Assembly (NCBI GenBank): GCA_001600455.1
Contig: BCKC01000004.1
Coordinates: 2,294,001 to 2,358,000 of the forward strand
Direction: 5' to 3'
Origin: Endocalyx cinctus
Lineage: Eukaryota > Ascomycota > Sordariomycetes > Amphisphaeriales > Apiosporaceae
DNA length: 64,000 bases
Numbering within the stretch: position 1 is the stretch's first letter; each line of letters starts with the position of its first letter. Shown piece by piece: positions 25,080 through 36,150 of this stretch. Both the position numbers and the translations under genes were made by a program. The notes beneath the pieces were generated by a model. That model saw nothing but the letters and a program-made list of their open reading frames with translations, was not told where the DNA came from and did not search any database.

Positions 25080-27292
25080 TTACTCGCCGCTTTTCTTGAA
25101 GCAGGTGTTACAGACCCAGTTGCGATGATCAACGGGCATATGCGCATCATGTTCAATGCAGTCGCTATGGTACAGTGCTCTATCGCAGTCCTATAAATCC
25201 ATGAGTTAGCTGTCTACCGTCGGTGGGTCTATGAATTTGACTTACCAGGTTTGCGCAGATCAGTGTTCGTGGGGCACGTACAGCCTGTCCACACACGGCA
25301 CATCCAGAGACGGACTTGCGATTGGGAGAAGGGGACTTCACCGCCTCGGGCGGCTCGCTTCTTTTTCGAGACCTAGCCTGTCGCATGATCTCAAGTGCTT
25401 GGTTGATGGTCCTGCCGGTGAGGACGTTCCTTGCTTTGAGGTAGTTCAAATGTTTAGACCATTCCGTCATTCGGCTCTGTGATACCGCCAACCAGGAGCA
25501 CTTCTCTTTGGTAAACTTGAGATAGACGTCCTGGAGATGGGGCTCTGAAGTGACACATTCTTTGTTTACGAATGCGTCCCATTCGGATATGAAATCTTTT
25601 TCATCTGGGAGCACGTCGCTATAGTCGCGAATAATGTCACGGTGTTTCTGCATCAGCCACGTATCATCGACCGGGGGAGGGTCAACGAAAGACCCCGGTA
25701 CAAGTTGCGCTTTGCTTAGACGATCATAGAGTGGCTGCTTGATATTTGGAACGTGCTGCTTCGTGCTCTTGGGCTTAGGTGGGACCGTTGTCTGCCATAG
25801 AAGTTAGTATCTACATGAGCTTGACTCTTGTTATTCGAGAAAAAAAAAAAAATCTGACCTGAGGTTTTGGCTGTGTAAAATTTAGGGAAGGCTTTTCTGG
25901 AGACATATAATTTTCCGAATCTGTCTCTAGACTGCCCGGGCTGAGTGATTCTAGAGACGTTCTCTTGATAGAGCGCGGCGTCTCTTGACCGTGTGCCGTT
26001 ATCCATATACGAGAGCCTGTTAAGTCGAATCTGTATTTGTATTCTTTGTGATCCTGAACATGCTTGCAAAGCTGGCCCATAGAGACATGGGCCGCAAAAC
26101 ATCGGATGCAGTAATAATTTTGGAGGACGACCTCTCCTGTTTGGGGTAAAACCCAAGTAACTTGTCCGCCATCATTTTCGACATTGGCTTTGCGCCGTTT
26201 TCTTTCCTTGTGCGCCTTGCCCCGCGCTTGATCACTTAATAACTTCAAGTTATAATTCTGCTTGCCTCTTGTCCTGAGGGATCGACTTGGTGTCGTGGCA
26301 TCTTCATGATCTTCATCGTCATCTGCCACCGTTATCTGGTCATCTTTCTGGTAACCGTTCATAATTATCGGGTCGAATTTCCCTTCAACGAGGCTGTCCG
26401 TCTGTGTCTCCAAGATACCATTTGTTGGAGATGGTTTAGTATCGATCGGAGGAGGAGCCACATCGCTCACTCTGGTGGTGCTTCCGGTGGCATGGCAGGT
26501 GGACCATCGCAAATCCATATCCATCGTTAAGCCCGTCTGAGTCTGCTCTCCGACATCCTTTCTAAGATGCACCGGGTTCGAGGCGCGACCTTTCTCGAAC
26601 ATGTATTCGACCTCAGAAGTCAGGACCCACTGCTGCGGACGGCTAGAGAAGGCGTTTGCAACCTGTTCTCGAGGTAGCAAGTCGAGAGGTGGCCAGCTGG
26701 GATCACCAGCATATTCCAAATCGACCACTACGAGGTAACGCTCGGCCAAGTCGAACATATCGTCGTCTTCTTGTAAGACAAAAAGTTTCTCTGCCGGGAC
26801 CTGGAAAGGGGAGTTCAAGTAAATCCTAGCCCTTCGACATACGTCGTCATTATCTCGGATAATTTTAAGATTGCAAAGTTGGCTATCGCAATGAAGCACC
26901 CGAGGTTCCTTGTTGGGTATCCACCTGCAAATGGTGAGTTTGCAACGGATTCTGATGACGGGGCATTCTTTCTTGGCATGAGAGCCGTCGCCATTGATAA
27001 AGATGGTGGGGCTAGAGGTGGATGTATCCGATTGATGAATCTGAAGAAGCTCTATGCGGAGGGTTTTTTCAAAATCAACGGCATCTTCGGCGACAAGATG
27101 ACCAGCAGGACCACGCGGGGCAGACTCGGGAGAGGCATCGTCGATACGACGCCTCTTGACGGCACGAGTAGGCTGATCACCATTTGCCGAAGATAGTTTG
27201 ATACCCATGGCATACGGAAAATTGTCAACTGCAGTTTTCCAAGCCCTGTGGATGAAAGGAAGATCTCGTCTGTAGGGGGTCATCGTCGCCAT
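25080..27292 (-). CDS. suz12: Polycomb PRC2 subunit Suz12 homologue with C-terminal PHD-like finger, 696 aa
   Basis: Three exons on the minus strand, 25859-27292, 25246-25791 and 25080-25190, all phase 0. The start is the first ATG (MATMTPYRRDL); upstream in-frame codons lack an ATG. Features: a basic NLS-like KRRR (47-50); a conserved N-terminal region with RIRCKLTICRW; a C2H2 finger at about 395-415 (C395, C398, H411, H415) followed by YKYRF as in Suz12; and a VEFS box at about 510-605 containing DDTWLMQKHRDIIRDYSDV and EKDFISEWDAFV. The C-terminus has C642, C645, C657, C662, H668, C671, C687 and C690, a Cys4-His-Cys3 PHD pattern split by intron 2. Suz12 scaffolds PRC2 and activates the EZH/KMT6 H3K27 methyltransferase in the nucleus. 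The Suz12 call rests on finger plus VEFS order; the PHD-like end is my reading. It is divergent from the F-box gene. Confidence 0.9.
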
Positions 27293-28269
27293 ATCTAGAG
27301 GAGGACATGGGAACAACAGGCCACAATGAAGGTGGCTTCCTATTAAAATAGGAGTCCAAGTATGTTTGCGGCGACTTTATATATCTTTACACCGGTGTTC
27401 CCAGTGCACCCAATATAGACTATAATGAAGGTAGGACCATAATGAGGTGATGAAAAGAACGAATGTATGGCCAAATTGAAGAAAAAAAAAGATTAGTGAG
27501 GTAGAAGGTTTGCCCTTAGTGGAGCATGAACTAAATACTAGATATGGAGGAAGTAAATGCTGATTTAAATCGCTGTAATGGATTAGTTTCTATTGTATCA
27601 ACGATCATAAGAAAGGGTGAAAAGCTAAAAGTCCGGAGTGAGATGATGAGTGAGGCAATCATCAAATTAGGGGTGTATTGTATACAGAAAAAAAAAACAG
27701 TGGTGGGTGAGATGAGTAGGAGTAGGGTGTTGATGAATCAATTCGACTGAGGATAACTGGGTAAAGAGGAATTTATAATATCTCCAAATTCAAAATAAAA
27801 GATACCTACTATGAACAAAGAGTGATTAAAGCGTGTATAGAAAGATGAAGGTATCGTGAAGATCATGAGATTGGCGACGGGCTTGTGTATTGGATGTATT
27901 GGAACTGACATCCAGTTAAACGCGTTGCAAAAAAAAGGAAGAGATGACAGACACGTACCGGGGACCTTAGACCTGAACCTAGCAGGGGTTTGAGCTGGGG
28001 GTTGCTAGGTCTGCAAAGGCCTGTCAGGGCAGGCTGTATTAGGCAAGGCGAGTTTATGATTGGCGTTATCTTTTTTGGATCGTGGCGTATTTTGTGGCTA
28101 GTGACCTTGTTACTATTGCAGATACCTACCTAGGCTAGGTATATATATATTCATGGATGGATATATGTATCTTATCCGTACGGTATTCTATATGTATATG
28201 TAAACAACAGATGCATGTGGATCCCTGTCTTTATCATTCAGATGCTTGGACATTTACTTGTACATATAT

Positions 28270-28412
28270 GTACTACTCCGTATGTATCCATAGTATTACA
28301 TACTTGTAGTTACTGTAAGTACCCGTGTACGGAGTATTCCAATGTATTACAGCTACACTAATATCCTACCTACTACCGAGCAGCCCTAGGTACCTAGGTA
28401 GGTATGTACGGG
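28270..28412. repeat. Palindrome cluster with two opposed TACGGAGTA words
   Basis: TACTCCGTA (28274-28282) and its reverse complement TACGGAGTA (28328-28336) lie 45 bases apart, so they form a potential stem. They are followed by CCTAGGTACCTAGGTAGGTA at about 28386-28405. Confidence 0.75.
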
Positions 28413-28914
28413 AGTAGGTATTGTTCAATATGTATTAGGTAACCATCATTTCACATTAAATAACTTGACTTACTATTTGACAACACCACTTTGAATGAAC
28501 ATTGGTAATATTTACCTTAAGATAAAGAGAAGTATTCTATAGCATTATTTACTACCTGTCATATTTAGTTCTTTTCTTCCTCTTTTGATTCCAAAGAAAT
28601 AACAGCTTCTCGTTCGTCTTGTATGAATGCCAAGGTCGGTAAAAACAAGTTAGTTACAGTGCGCAGACAGTACAAATGAAGACTTGGGCACTCTCCTCTG
28701 AGCTACTGTACACAGTACCTACTCCATAGCGGCTTAGGAAATATGGATGTAATGTAACGCAGAGAGAACATTTTCAACCTCAAACAATTAAGTCCATAGA
28801 TATTATCATACAGTATCTACTACGAAGTTAGTATTAGCTGGAAAATGGAATGAAATATAAAAACATCCATAAAATAAAATATTAGTATTTCCAAACACTC
28901 AATCAAGTTTATAT

Positions 28915-29020
28915 ACGTAAGTAAGTACCTAGCATACCTTAAGTACGGTAGGCAGGTAAGTACTTACAGTACCTACAGTATATTACTACAAGTAGAACCT
29001 AGGCACCTAGGCTGCTAGAT
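28915..29020. repeat. AAGTACCT/ACCTAGGC palindrome cluster
   Basis: Runs of GTAAGTACCTAGC, GGCAGGTAAGTACTTAC and CCTAGGCACCTAGG words, the same vocabulary as the other clusters. Confidence 0.65.
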
Positions 29021-29579
29021 AGTTACCTATATTTTCCCCTAAGTTTTTAGCGAGTTTGGCAAGTGCCTTTTAAGCTTCTTTAGTTGTTCTCTTATCTCAC
29101 TAAATCACTAAACTGCAAGTACATTCCGGACACCGTCATTTTCACTACACTACAGAATGTTTACAACTTCAAACTTTATCGGGCCCCACCACGCAAAATA
29201 ATACATCATCTCTCTCTTTTTGTAATGCTCGTCAGTCCACTCCCTTCTATCTCTCTCTGGTAAGGCTGAGATCAACGGAATTTCGGTTTACTTTGATAGT
29301 TTCAATTCTGTCATACATTCGTTCATTTCTATTAAGTAAATTGCCAGTCCTGGTGACTGGAAGGGAAATAATAATAACTTTCTTCTTATTCAAAAAGCTC
29401 ATCGTTAATGAATGACGAGACCTCGACGCATTTTATAAACAAGAATTAAAAAAAAAAAAAAGAAGAAGAAGAAGAAAATCTATTGTCCAAACCAAAATTT
29501 CCGGATCTGTATTGGCCCGGTACGCCCGGAACTTCCTCTTATGCAACCAACAACCAATTAAGGATCGTCGGCATCAATA

Positions 29580-31703
29580 ATGTCCGATTCTTTTGGATCT
29601 CCTCCACCAAGGCGTCGAGGTACACGCAATGTGCCACCTCGAGCTGCAAAAATGAAGGCTCCGGCTCGTGCTACAAGATCATCTGCTGCCTACTTCAGTT
29701 CTCAGAGTTCTTTAGAATCCGATAATCAACATTCTGCCCCCGTTCATCCCTCCACTTCTTCGAATCGAGTTCTACGATCTTCGCAAACTTCTGCGCAAAA
29801 GCGAAAGCTGGGTAGTCTCGGTTCCTCTCCCACTAGTATTAAACGCCAGCGCCGGCCCCCAGCTCCTACACGCCCTCCCCGCCGAGCCAAAAAAGCAGAT
29901 GCGCCCGCGTCGCCCCCTGATCAATCGCCCATTAAGTTCCCACCTTGGCACACCCTACCGTATTTGTTATGGCTGAACGTCTTTCGCTTCGTTGCGCTAC
30001 CAATTTGTGACCAAACTTCGCATCCTGATGAATTCTCCAAGGCCATCAAATTTCTTTATCGAGCAGCGTTGGCGTCTCCTATCCTAGCAGAACCCGCCCT
30101 GACCAATCTGTACAGATGCCCGCCATTCGAAAAAGCAGTTCTCTCCCAGGCTGCCTTTGGTGGGTTTTTGAAGACGCTTAATTTGGACCCTAACACCACC
30201 CTGATAAAGTACCGCCCCAAGGTCGAAATATTACGTATCGACGTATCTGTCTACTTAATTCCTAAGCACGGCGGGGTGTATTTTACCCTCAAGGACGTAG
30301 CGCAAACTCTTCCGCGCTTATCTGACTTGGAGTTGTACCACAGTCTTGATGATCCGCCATATCGCCGGCTCGACGATCATATAAGATGGAAGCTGACAAA
30401 GAAAGAACTAATGAAACCCATGGCATCCTTACCAGATGCAGACGTCAATCGAGGAGAGAAGGCTTCTGTCACTAACTTAAAAAGTTGGAGGTGGAATGCC
30501 CGATTATTTTCGGATGATTTGTCACTTGAACAACACCCGCGGATTCATGCGCACCCGAGCTTCGCAAGCTTGCGCAAAATCGCTTATGTTAATTATCAAC
30601 TTCCCTCTTGGGGCAAATCCATCAAAAACACCGAGGATTACGAGGCTATCGACAAAGCCAAGATCGAAGAACTCGCAGCCTCCGTCTCTTCGTTACCTAA
30701 CCTAGAGCACCTTATCTTCGAGTCCTCAACGCTGGCTAATGGGCACTTGCTGAGATTTCTACCCACATCTTTGAAGTGTCTTGAACTTGTCAATTGCTTG
30801 GGAGTCGACTGTGACGACTTGACTGCGTTTCTACAGACTCATGGTCGGGCACTAAAAGTCCTCACGCTTAAACATTGTCAGTGCTTGAGCCTAGGCTTTC
30901 TTCCCGTTCTAGGTGATGCGTGTCCGACTTTAACGCATCTCGAGGTGGATCTGTCATATTACCAGCACCATGATCATTATGCGGATAATAAACCTATCTA
31001 CGAGCATCTACTTGAATCTCACCAGGTCCCGACTTGGCCTTCGTCGATGCAATCGATCAAAATCGTTCACATGAGGAACCTCGATGCCAAGGCTGCCAAA
31101 ACCTTTTTCAAAAGTTTGATAGACAATGCTGTTTCATTACCTGAATTGAGAAGACTGCAGTTCAAAATTAGCTGCAGCTTGGATGTCTCTTGGACTGATC
31201 GCAAGGAGGTACGCAAATCTATAGTTGAAGAAATGAAGCGCACGTTTGAGCGAAGAATACAACCACCAAAAGAATTCAGAAGCCTGCAAGGGGCAACCTC
31301 CATACCTATGCAACGAAACTCCCGACCCGTTTCTCGCACTCCATATGCAAGAAATTTAGATTCGAACGAAAGTAGCCAGAGAAATGTGCGACGAAGAAGC
31401 TCGCCTATTAATAAAAATCTCAGATCACTGAGGATCAGCCGGCGATCCCTTAATCATCATGACGCGGATGATGAAGATAGCTCGGACGAGCTTGCAGAGG
31501 GTCACGGCGTGGTTAGGCGCCAGTTGGATCATCAAGTCGCCAATACGGTGAGGCAGCGTGTAACCAAGCAGTCGATCCAGGGCCTTTGTGACCTAGTGGA
31601 TATCCAAATCGACAGTCTGCGTCCCAGGGAAACACGGTTTGCAATGGAAGACTTCCTTGATACTTCTCAAGACGATGATAATGACTCTGAATGGGAGGAA
31701 TAA
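29580..31703 (+). CDS. F-box protein with leucine-rich-like repeats, 707 aa
   Basis: A single uninterrupted exon from ATG (ATAATGTCC context). The N-terminal ~115 residues are Ser/Pro/Arg/Lys-rich, basic and disordered, with NLS-like KRQRR and RRAKK. An F-box-like segment follows at about 119-145 (FPPWHTLPYLLWLNVFRFVA). The middle (about 210-520) has irregular leucine-rich segments such as LPRLSDLELYHSL, SLPNLEHLIFES, LKCLELVNC, ALKVLTLKHC and TLTHLEVDL, as in Fbx-LRR proteins. The C-terminus (about 590-707) is basic then acidic (DADDEDSSDEL, SQDDDNDSEWEE). F-box proteins recruit substrates to SCF (Skp1-cullin-F-box) ubiquitin ligases via Skp1. The basic and acidic tails suggest nuclear action; the substrate is unknown. 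Confidence 0.85.
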   Translation: MSDSFGSPPPRRRGTRNVPPRAAKMKAPARATRSSAAYFSSQSSLESDNQHSAPVHPSTSSNRVLRSSQTSAQKRKLGSLGSSPTSIKRQRRPPAPTRPPRRAKKADAPASPPDQSPIKFPPWHTLPYLLWLNVFRFVALPICDQTSHPDEFSKAIKFLYRAALASPILAEPALTNLYRCPPFEKAVLSQAAFGGFLKTLNLDPNTTLIKYRPKVEILRIDVSVYLIPKHGGVYFTLKDVAQTLPRLSDLELYHSLDDPPYRRLDDHIRWKLTKKELMKPMASLPDADVNRGEKASVTNLKSWRWNARLFSDDLSLEQHPRIHAHPSFASLRKIAYVNYQLPSWGKSIKNTEDYEAIDKAKIEELAASVSSLPNLEHLIFESSTLANGHLLRFLPTSLKCLELVNCLGVDCDDLTAFLQTHGRALKVLTLKHCQCLSLGFLPVLGDACPTLTHLEVDLSYYQHHDHYADNKPIYEHLLESHQVPTWPSSMQSIKIVHMRNLDAKAAKTFFKSLIDNAVSLPELRRLQFKISCSLDVSWTDRKEVRKSIVEEMKRTFERRIQPPKEFRSLQGATSIPMQRNSRPVSRTPYARNLDSNESSQRNVRRRSSPINKNLRSLRISRRSLNHHDADDEDSSDELAEGHGVVRRQLDHQVANTVRQRVTKQSIQGLCDLVDIQIDSLRPRETRFAMEDFLDTSQDDDNDSEWEE

Positions 31704-32643
31704 CGCATAGCGAAGAATTTATATACGGTACCCGTCTCATTTTCACGGCGAATCGCTGCACGGTGTTGATGTTTAAGCATAAATGCTATATCATGGGGTG
31801 GTGGACTGCTCGTTTCGATGGCGTCAAAGGACTTGAACGTATCTCCAGCTTATGTATCAACGACACAAATAAAAGATAATAATAATAATAACATCTGATG
31901 AAAGAAGGGAAACCAAAGGCAACTAAAAGAGAATTAAAGGACTCCGCATCTATGTCGATACGAAAACCACAGAAACTTGCATAATTAAAATCGGGGGGGG
32001 GGGGGCGGCTGGAAACTAGAAGGTTTGAAATCTAAGGCCAGAGGATAAGTGACGACTTTTGCCCTTTAACTAAGCTATAGAAAATGCCACTTTGCATAAT
32101 GCTACATTGAAGCAGACAAGCTTCAGAGACAGTGCTGTTTATGTACCGTGCGTTTAAAGTGAATGAGGATTGGGTACCGGTCTAGTATGGGCAAGAATTG
32201 GATGTGTCTACCGTCATCATATTATCTTGGCGCATCCTTTTTGTCTATTCTTAATACCCCACCAGCCCACCACGGCCCACGGCGCCGACACAATGCGGTG
32301 AAGTTCACGATCAGCCACTATCAAAATCGAAATGTGCCCTCTTAGGTACTATCTTCAGTATTTAAGTATAAGTACCTACCTAGGGTAACCCACTGACAAT
32401 AGGGCGTCGGTTATCTCTGGCTTATCAATTAATCACCTGCTCACCGCATTCAAGAATTTGTTAAATAAGGTTCCTAATAGGAAGTGATAAGGTTTACCTA
32501 CAATAAGTAAACCTACTATATGTAGAATATATTGTATAACACGTCGTGTTTTCTAATAAAATTGAATCTATATAAGATAACTTGTCGAATAATCCATTGA
32601 TCTGCAAATATCTTGTCCTATCTTTATTAACTGTTGTAGCGAG
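31704..32643. other. Intergenic between F-box and MFS genes
   Basis: 3' flank of the F-box gene, a G13 run at 31993-32005, and short palindromic TACCTACCTAGGGTA near 32372-32386. A TATATAA box at 32569-32575 precedes the MFS gene. No gene is supported. Confidence 0.6.
32569..32575 (+). promoter_or_regulatory. TATA box of the second MFS gene
   Basis: TATATAA lies 69 bases before the proposed ATG at 32644. The spacing would leave a short leader. Motif match only. Confidence 0.4.
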
Positions 32644-34407
32644 ATGTTGTTGAGCAGAATTAGAGTTGTGCCTTTGTGGCTCAGTGCCTCTATCATCTCG
32701 GCTTGCAATGCACTAGTTTTCGGGTAAGAAAAATGTACATGTTGGCGGTGACTATTTCTTATCATTATTGTAGGCTTGACACAGGTACCATAGGATCTGT
32801 CACCACCATGACTTCTTTTGCCGACACCTTCGGCGAGCTCTCCCCTACAGTTCACGGGGTAATTGTATCTTCCATATTGCTCCCCGGTGCTGTCACGGCC
32901 CTCATTACGGGTGTCCTCGCCGATAAGTACGGGCGCAAGCGCATGATTGCTTTTGGTTCCACCATCTTCGGTATCGGCGCAACTCTCGAAACTTCGGCTT
33001 CGCAGCTTGCCCTCTTCGTCGTCGGCCGCCTGCTTAAAGGGGTAGGTGAAGGTATATTCCTTAGTACCGTGTACGTGCACGTATGTGAAATTTCACCAGC
33101 CCGAATCAGGGGCGTCATGGCCTCGGTTGCGCAGTTCCTTATTACCTTAGGTCTCGTCGTGGGCTTCTTTTCGTGCTACGGCACCGCCCGGTCGTTCGGG
33201 TCCAGCTCCGTCTCCTGGAGGCTGCCTATCGCTATCCAGGCTGTGGTCGCTTTCGTCAACGCGGTGATGTGTGCCCTACTCCTCCCAGAAAGTCCCCGCT
33301 GGCTCCAGGCCAGGGGCCGCGCCGACGAGGCTACCGCCATCATCCGGAAACTGGGACTGGACCGGGTGGAGCAGGAAGAATTGCTCCTACAGCCCGGCGA
33401 GACGCTAACTCATTCACCGGACCAGTCCTTCTGGTATAGCTTGCGGCAGACTGGAGGAGAGTTCCGCGATGCGTTCGCGGGTCCCGTGCGGGGTAGAACC
33501 CTATTCGCAATGTTCCTCATGGGCGCGCAACAGCTGAGTGGCATCGACGCAGTTCTCGTAAGTAGTAGCACTTGAAGATATACCAAAACATCTGCTGCTG
33601 TGATGTAACACGTCTCCTTATTACCTAAATCTCCTGCACGCTAGAAAGGTATTTACTGGCTGATATCACCTCCTACTTACTTCTAGTACTATGCACCTAT
33701 CCTATTGCGACAGGCAGGCATCTCCTCCGAGCAAGCCAGTTTCCTAGCTTCGGGCGTTAGCGCCCTCGTCATCATGGCGGTAACTATCCCCGCCACCCTT
33801 CTTGCGGACGCGTGGGGTAGGAAGACATCAACCCTCCTCGGCGGTGCCCTCATGTCCGCCATCATGCTCGTAATCGGCTCTCTATACGCGGCCGACAGGG
33901 TAAGGCCCCAAGACCCGGCCCGTTGGGTAGTCGTCGTCTTCATCTATCTGTTTGCCGGCGTCTTCAGCGCCACCTGGGCCATCAGCATACGCGCATTCCT
34001 GATCGAGAGTCTGCCGAGGAAGACAAGGAGCAGCGCGGCAAGCTTAGGGCAAAGTAGCAATTGGGTTAGTATGAATTATTACTTCGTCCACGCTCTTGCT
34101 GTTTACATTTGAAAAACGAGGTAGCTAATTATTACCGACTTACCAGTTCACAAATTTTATCGTTGCTCTTACGACGCCCTTATTCATAGCTTCTTCGACA
34201 TTCGGCGCATACTACTTCTTTGCGTTCAGCACCCTCGTTGCTACGATACTATCAACCATTTTCATGTTCGAGACGAAAGGGCGGACTCTTGAAAATATCG
34301 AAGAGAGGTATTCGCAGCGGCAGGCCGCGACTTCCGCTTCTAGTAGGTGGATGCTGCCTCTACGAAGCATGAGGCTCCGCAGATTAGAGGCAAATACCAC
34401 TAATTAA
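32644..34407 (+). CDS. MFS sugar-porter family transporter, 500 aa
   Basis: Four exons: 32644-32723, 32774-33557, 33687-34064 and 34147-34407 (1503 bases in frame; donors GTAAGA, GTAAGT, GTTAGT). The first exon encodes a membrane segment ending NALVFG, which joins to LDTGTIGSVTTM. Sugar-porter landmarks: ADKYGRKR after TM2, GRLLKGVGEG, EISPARIRG, LPESPRWLQARGR between the halves, GAQQLSGIDAVLYYAPILLRQAG in TM7, DAWGRKTS, and FETKGRTLENIEE after TM12. About twelve membrane segments fit a complete protein; length matches hexose/pentose porters (about 500-550). It probably imports a monosaccharide or related polyol at the plasma membrane. It is only distantly similar to the permease at 19673-22133 (PESPRW versus PESPWW), so not a recent tandem copy. 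Convergent with the rhodopsin-domain gene, 289 bases apart. Confidence 0.93.
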
Positions 34408-34696
34408 TACCATGGTAAAAGCCACGGAATGGCATTGATGAAGATATATTGAAAATGAGAGTATCGGAAGTAATTAAATCAAGAATAAAGGGGTAGGGCG
34501 ATAGCTCTTTTTCAGGTATCATACATCCTACTTGTACATATAATGTACAAGCCGGCAATTATACTATTTTATTCGAGTTCTTTGGTGGTTCAATATTAAT
34601 GTTCAAAGAACTCATCCTGTCTCGATGATTGTTCGAATTAGTGATGACGATTTTCAACGCATATGTAAATCAAGTCTTTTGTCTCTCGTTTAGAGG

Positions 34697-36150
34697 TTAT
34701 TCGCTACTTAAATACGCGTGATGAGATAAATCGGCAGACATCTCGATCTGATCTTTATTCCAATTCGGACCCCGATTTTGATACTCTACGTCAACTTCCC
34801 TCGTAGAACCAATATGTGCTGCTGGACTTGGAGGTTCGAGTAGGTTATGGTTAATAGTAGAGGAGCTTCTTTCAAGCGGTCCACGCGCGTAAGCTGTATT
34901 ATTTCGGCTGACTTGCTTAGGAATACCCGACCAGAAGGTTCCTTGGGGTATCTTCTTGTTGATCTTGGACTGTTGAGCATCTCTTCTAAGAACTCGAAGT
35001 CCAGGTATTGAAGCAGCGATGATAGTTACTGAAGGTTCGGCCTGGGCCCAGATAAAAAGAAGAGCAAACCAATCTACATAAGTAGTACTACCATGAGTGA
35101 CCTGGCCAGTATTTCTATGTTCACGAGATGCCTTGATGATAACTCACATGGTACATTCTTCGCCCCGTATACCAACGGCATCTTTTCGACTTTTATGATG
35201 CCAACAATCCCTGTTCTGTGAGAATGTTGAGTGACTCTATCGAACAAGAGCACACAGGCCTCGCCCAAAGGGAGCTTACAGTATACCAAAACTCATAGCC
35301 ACCGAAGCACCGATCTTCTCTTGTTTTTTCATGTGTAATCGTAAGACGATGAACCATGCCAAGTCAACAAGAGCAAAATCTACTAAAACGCCGTAACCTA
35401 TTAAAATGTCAGGTCCATCGGTCTGGTGGTAAGATTTGGATGCACCCACCGTTGGTAATTATATTGAAAACCGTCGAAGACTTTACCGACATGCACCCCC
35501 CAGGTAGTCGAGGATCATAACCGTCTTTCACTGTAAGACATCTAGTTAATTCTGACCATCAACAACGGGGTAAATGGGGAGGAAGATCGCCGGATCTAAT
35601 AGGGGCTTTTTGAAGAAATATGCCTCGGAATATTCTCCTTCCAGGCCGATTCCATGCGGGATTAGAGATGAATGCGTAGTATTTGTAAAGATTACTTACC
35701 AGCACCTTCTTCACAGGCAGGTCGCCACGAAGTTATTGCATTGACGGCTAGCATCATGTTCATAGAGACAATGAGAAACCAAACGAACACTTTCTGCCAG
35801 TACTGACTGACCTTGAGAAGGGTAACGGCGAAGGAAGTCTTGGTCAGTCCCAGTGCAACTTTACTTATATCATCTGTCATCGAAGATAGGAGATGCTGAT
35901 ACGGCGTGAGACTGGGATATTGGCCAAACCCTGTGTTAAGTAGGACTGTTACTAGACCATCTGAAGCGGCAAGAAATACCCACCCCAATATGAGTAACCA
36001 GTCATCCCACCATAACATCCGAGCTATACATATCCTACAATATATTCTCAACTGTAAAAATACGCTTCCGATAGCGAACATAATCCATATGATGGGCACT
36101 ACTACTCCCAGGTCTCCTTTAGAATTCGGTGAGGTTACTTCTTGATCCAT
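34697..36150 (-). CDS. Fungal rhodopsin-domain integral membrane protein, about 364-371 aa
   Basis: Five exons on the minus strand: 35700-36150, 35450-35530, 35280-35397, then an exon starting 35215 and one ending 34697. The start is ATG in a strong context (GCCACCATGG); in-frame TTG codons upstream are ignored. The product has about seven hydrophobic segments and the hallmark WWDDWLLILGWVFLAASDG after TM2, then CMSVKSSTVFNIITNGYGVLVDF, and IWAQAEPSVTIIAASIPGLR in the last membrane segment. The C-terminal tail is hydrophilic. Such proteins are abundant in Pezizomycotina and mostly uncharacterised; they are unrelated to retinal opsins and lack a retinal lysine signature. The last junction is unclear: donor GTGAGT with acceptor TATGTAG (exons 35148-35215 and 34697-35073, 364 aa) or donor GTACCA with acceptor GGCCAG (35155-35215 and 34697-35101, 371 aa); the second keeps more family-like sequence. 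Confidence 0.85.

Larger units (their letters stand above)
27293..29579. other. Divergent spacer Suz12 / F-box gene with repeats
   Basis: A 2.3-kb shared upstream region. It contains TACCTAGG-type palindromes at 28128-28152, 28376-28412 and 28915-29020, TACTCCGTA/TACGGAGTA words at 28274-28282 and 28328-28336, an A-rich plus AGA tract at 29447-29477, and CT-rich tracts near 29209-29260. No coding frame is supported. Confidence 0.6.

Noticed and set aside
19673..34407. Two sugar transporters as part of a metabolic gene cluster
   Set aside because: They are over 10 kb apart, separated by Suz12 and an F-box gene, with no enzymes or pathway regulator nearby.
34697..36150. Light-sensing opsin
   Set aside because: The WWDDW pattern belongs to the fungal rhodopsin-like membrane family, not to retinal-binding microbial opsins; no retinal-lysine helix signature is visible.
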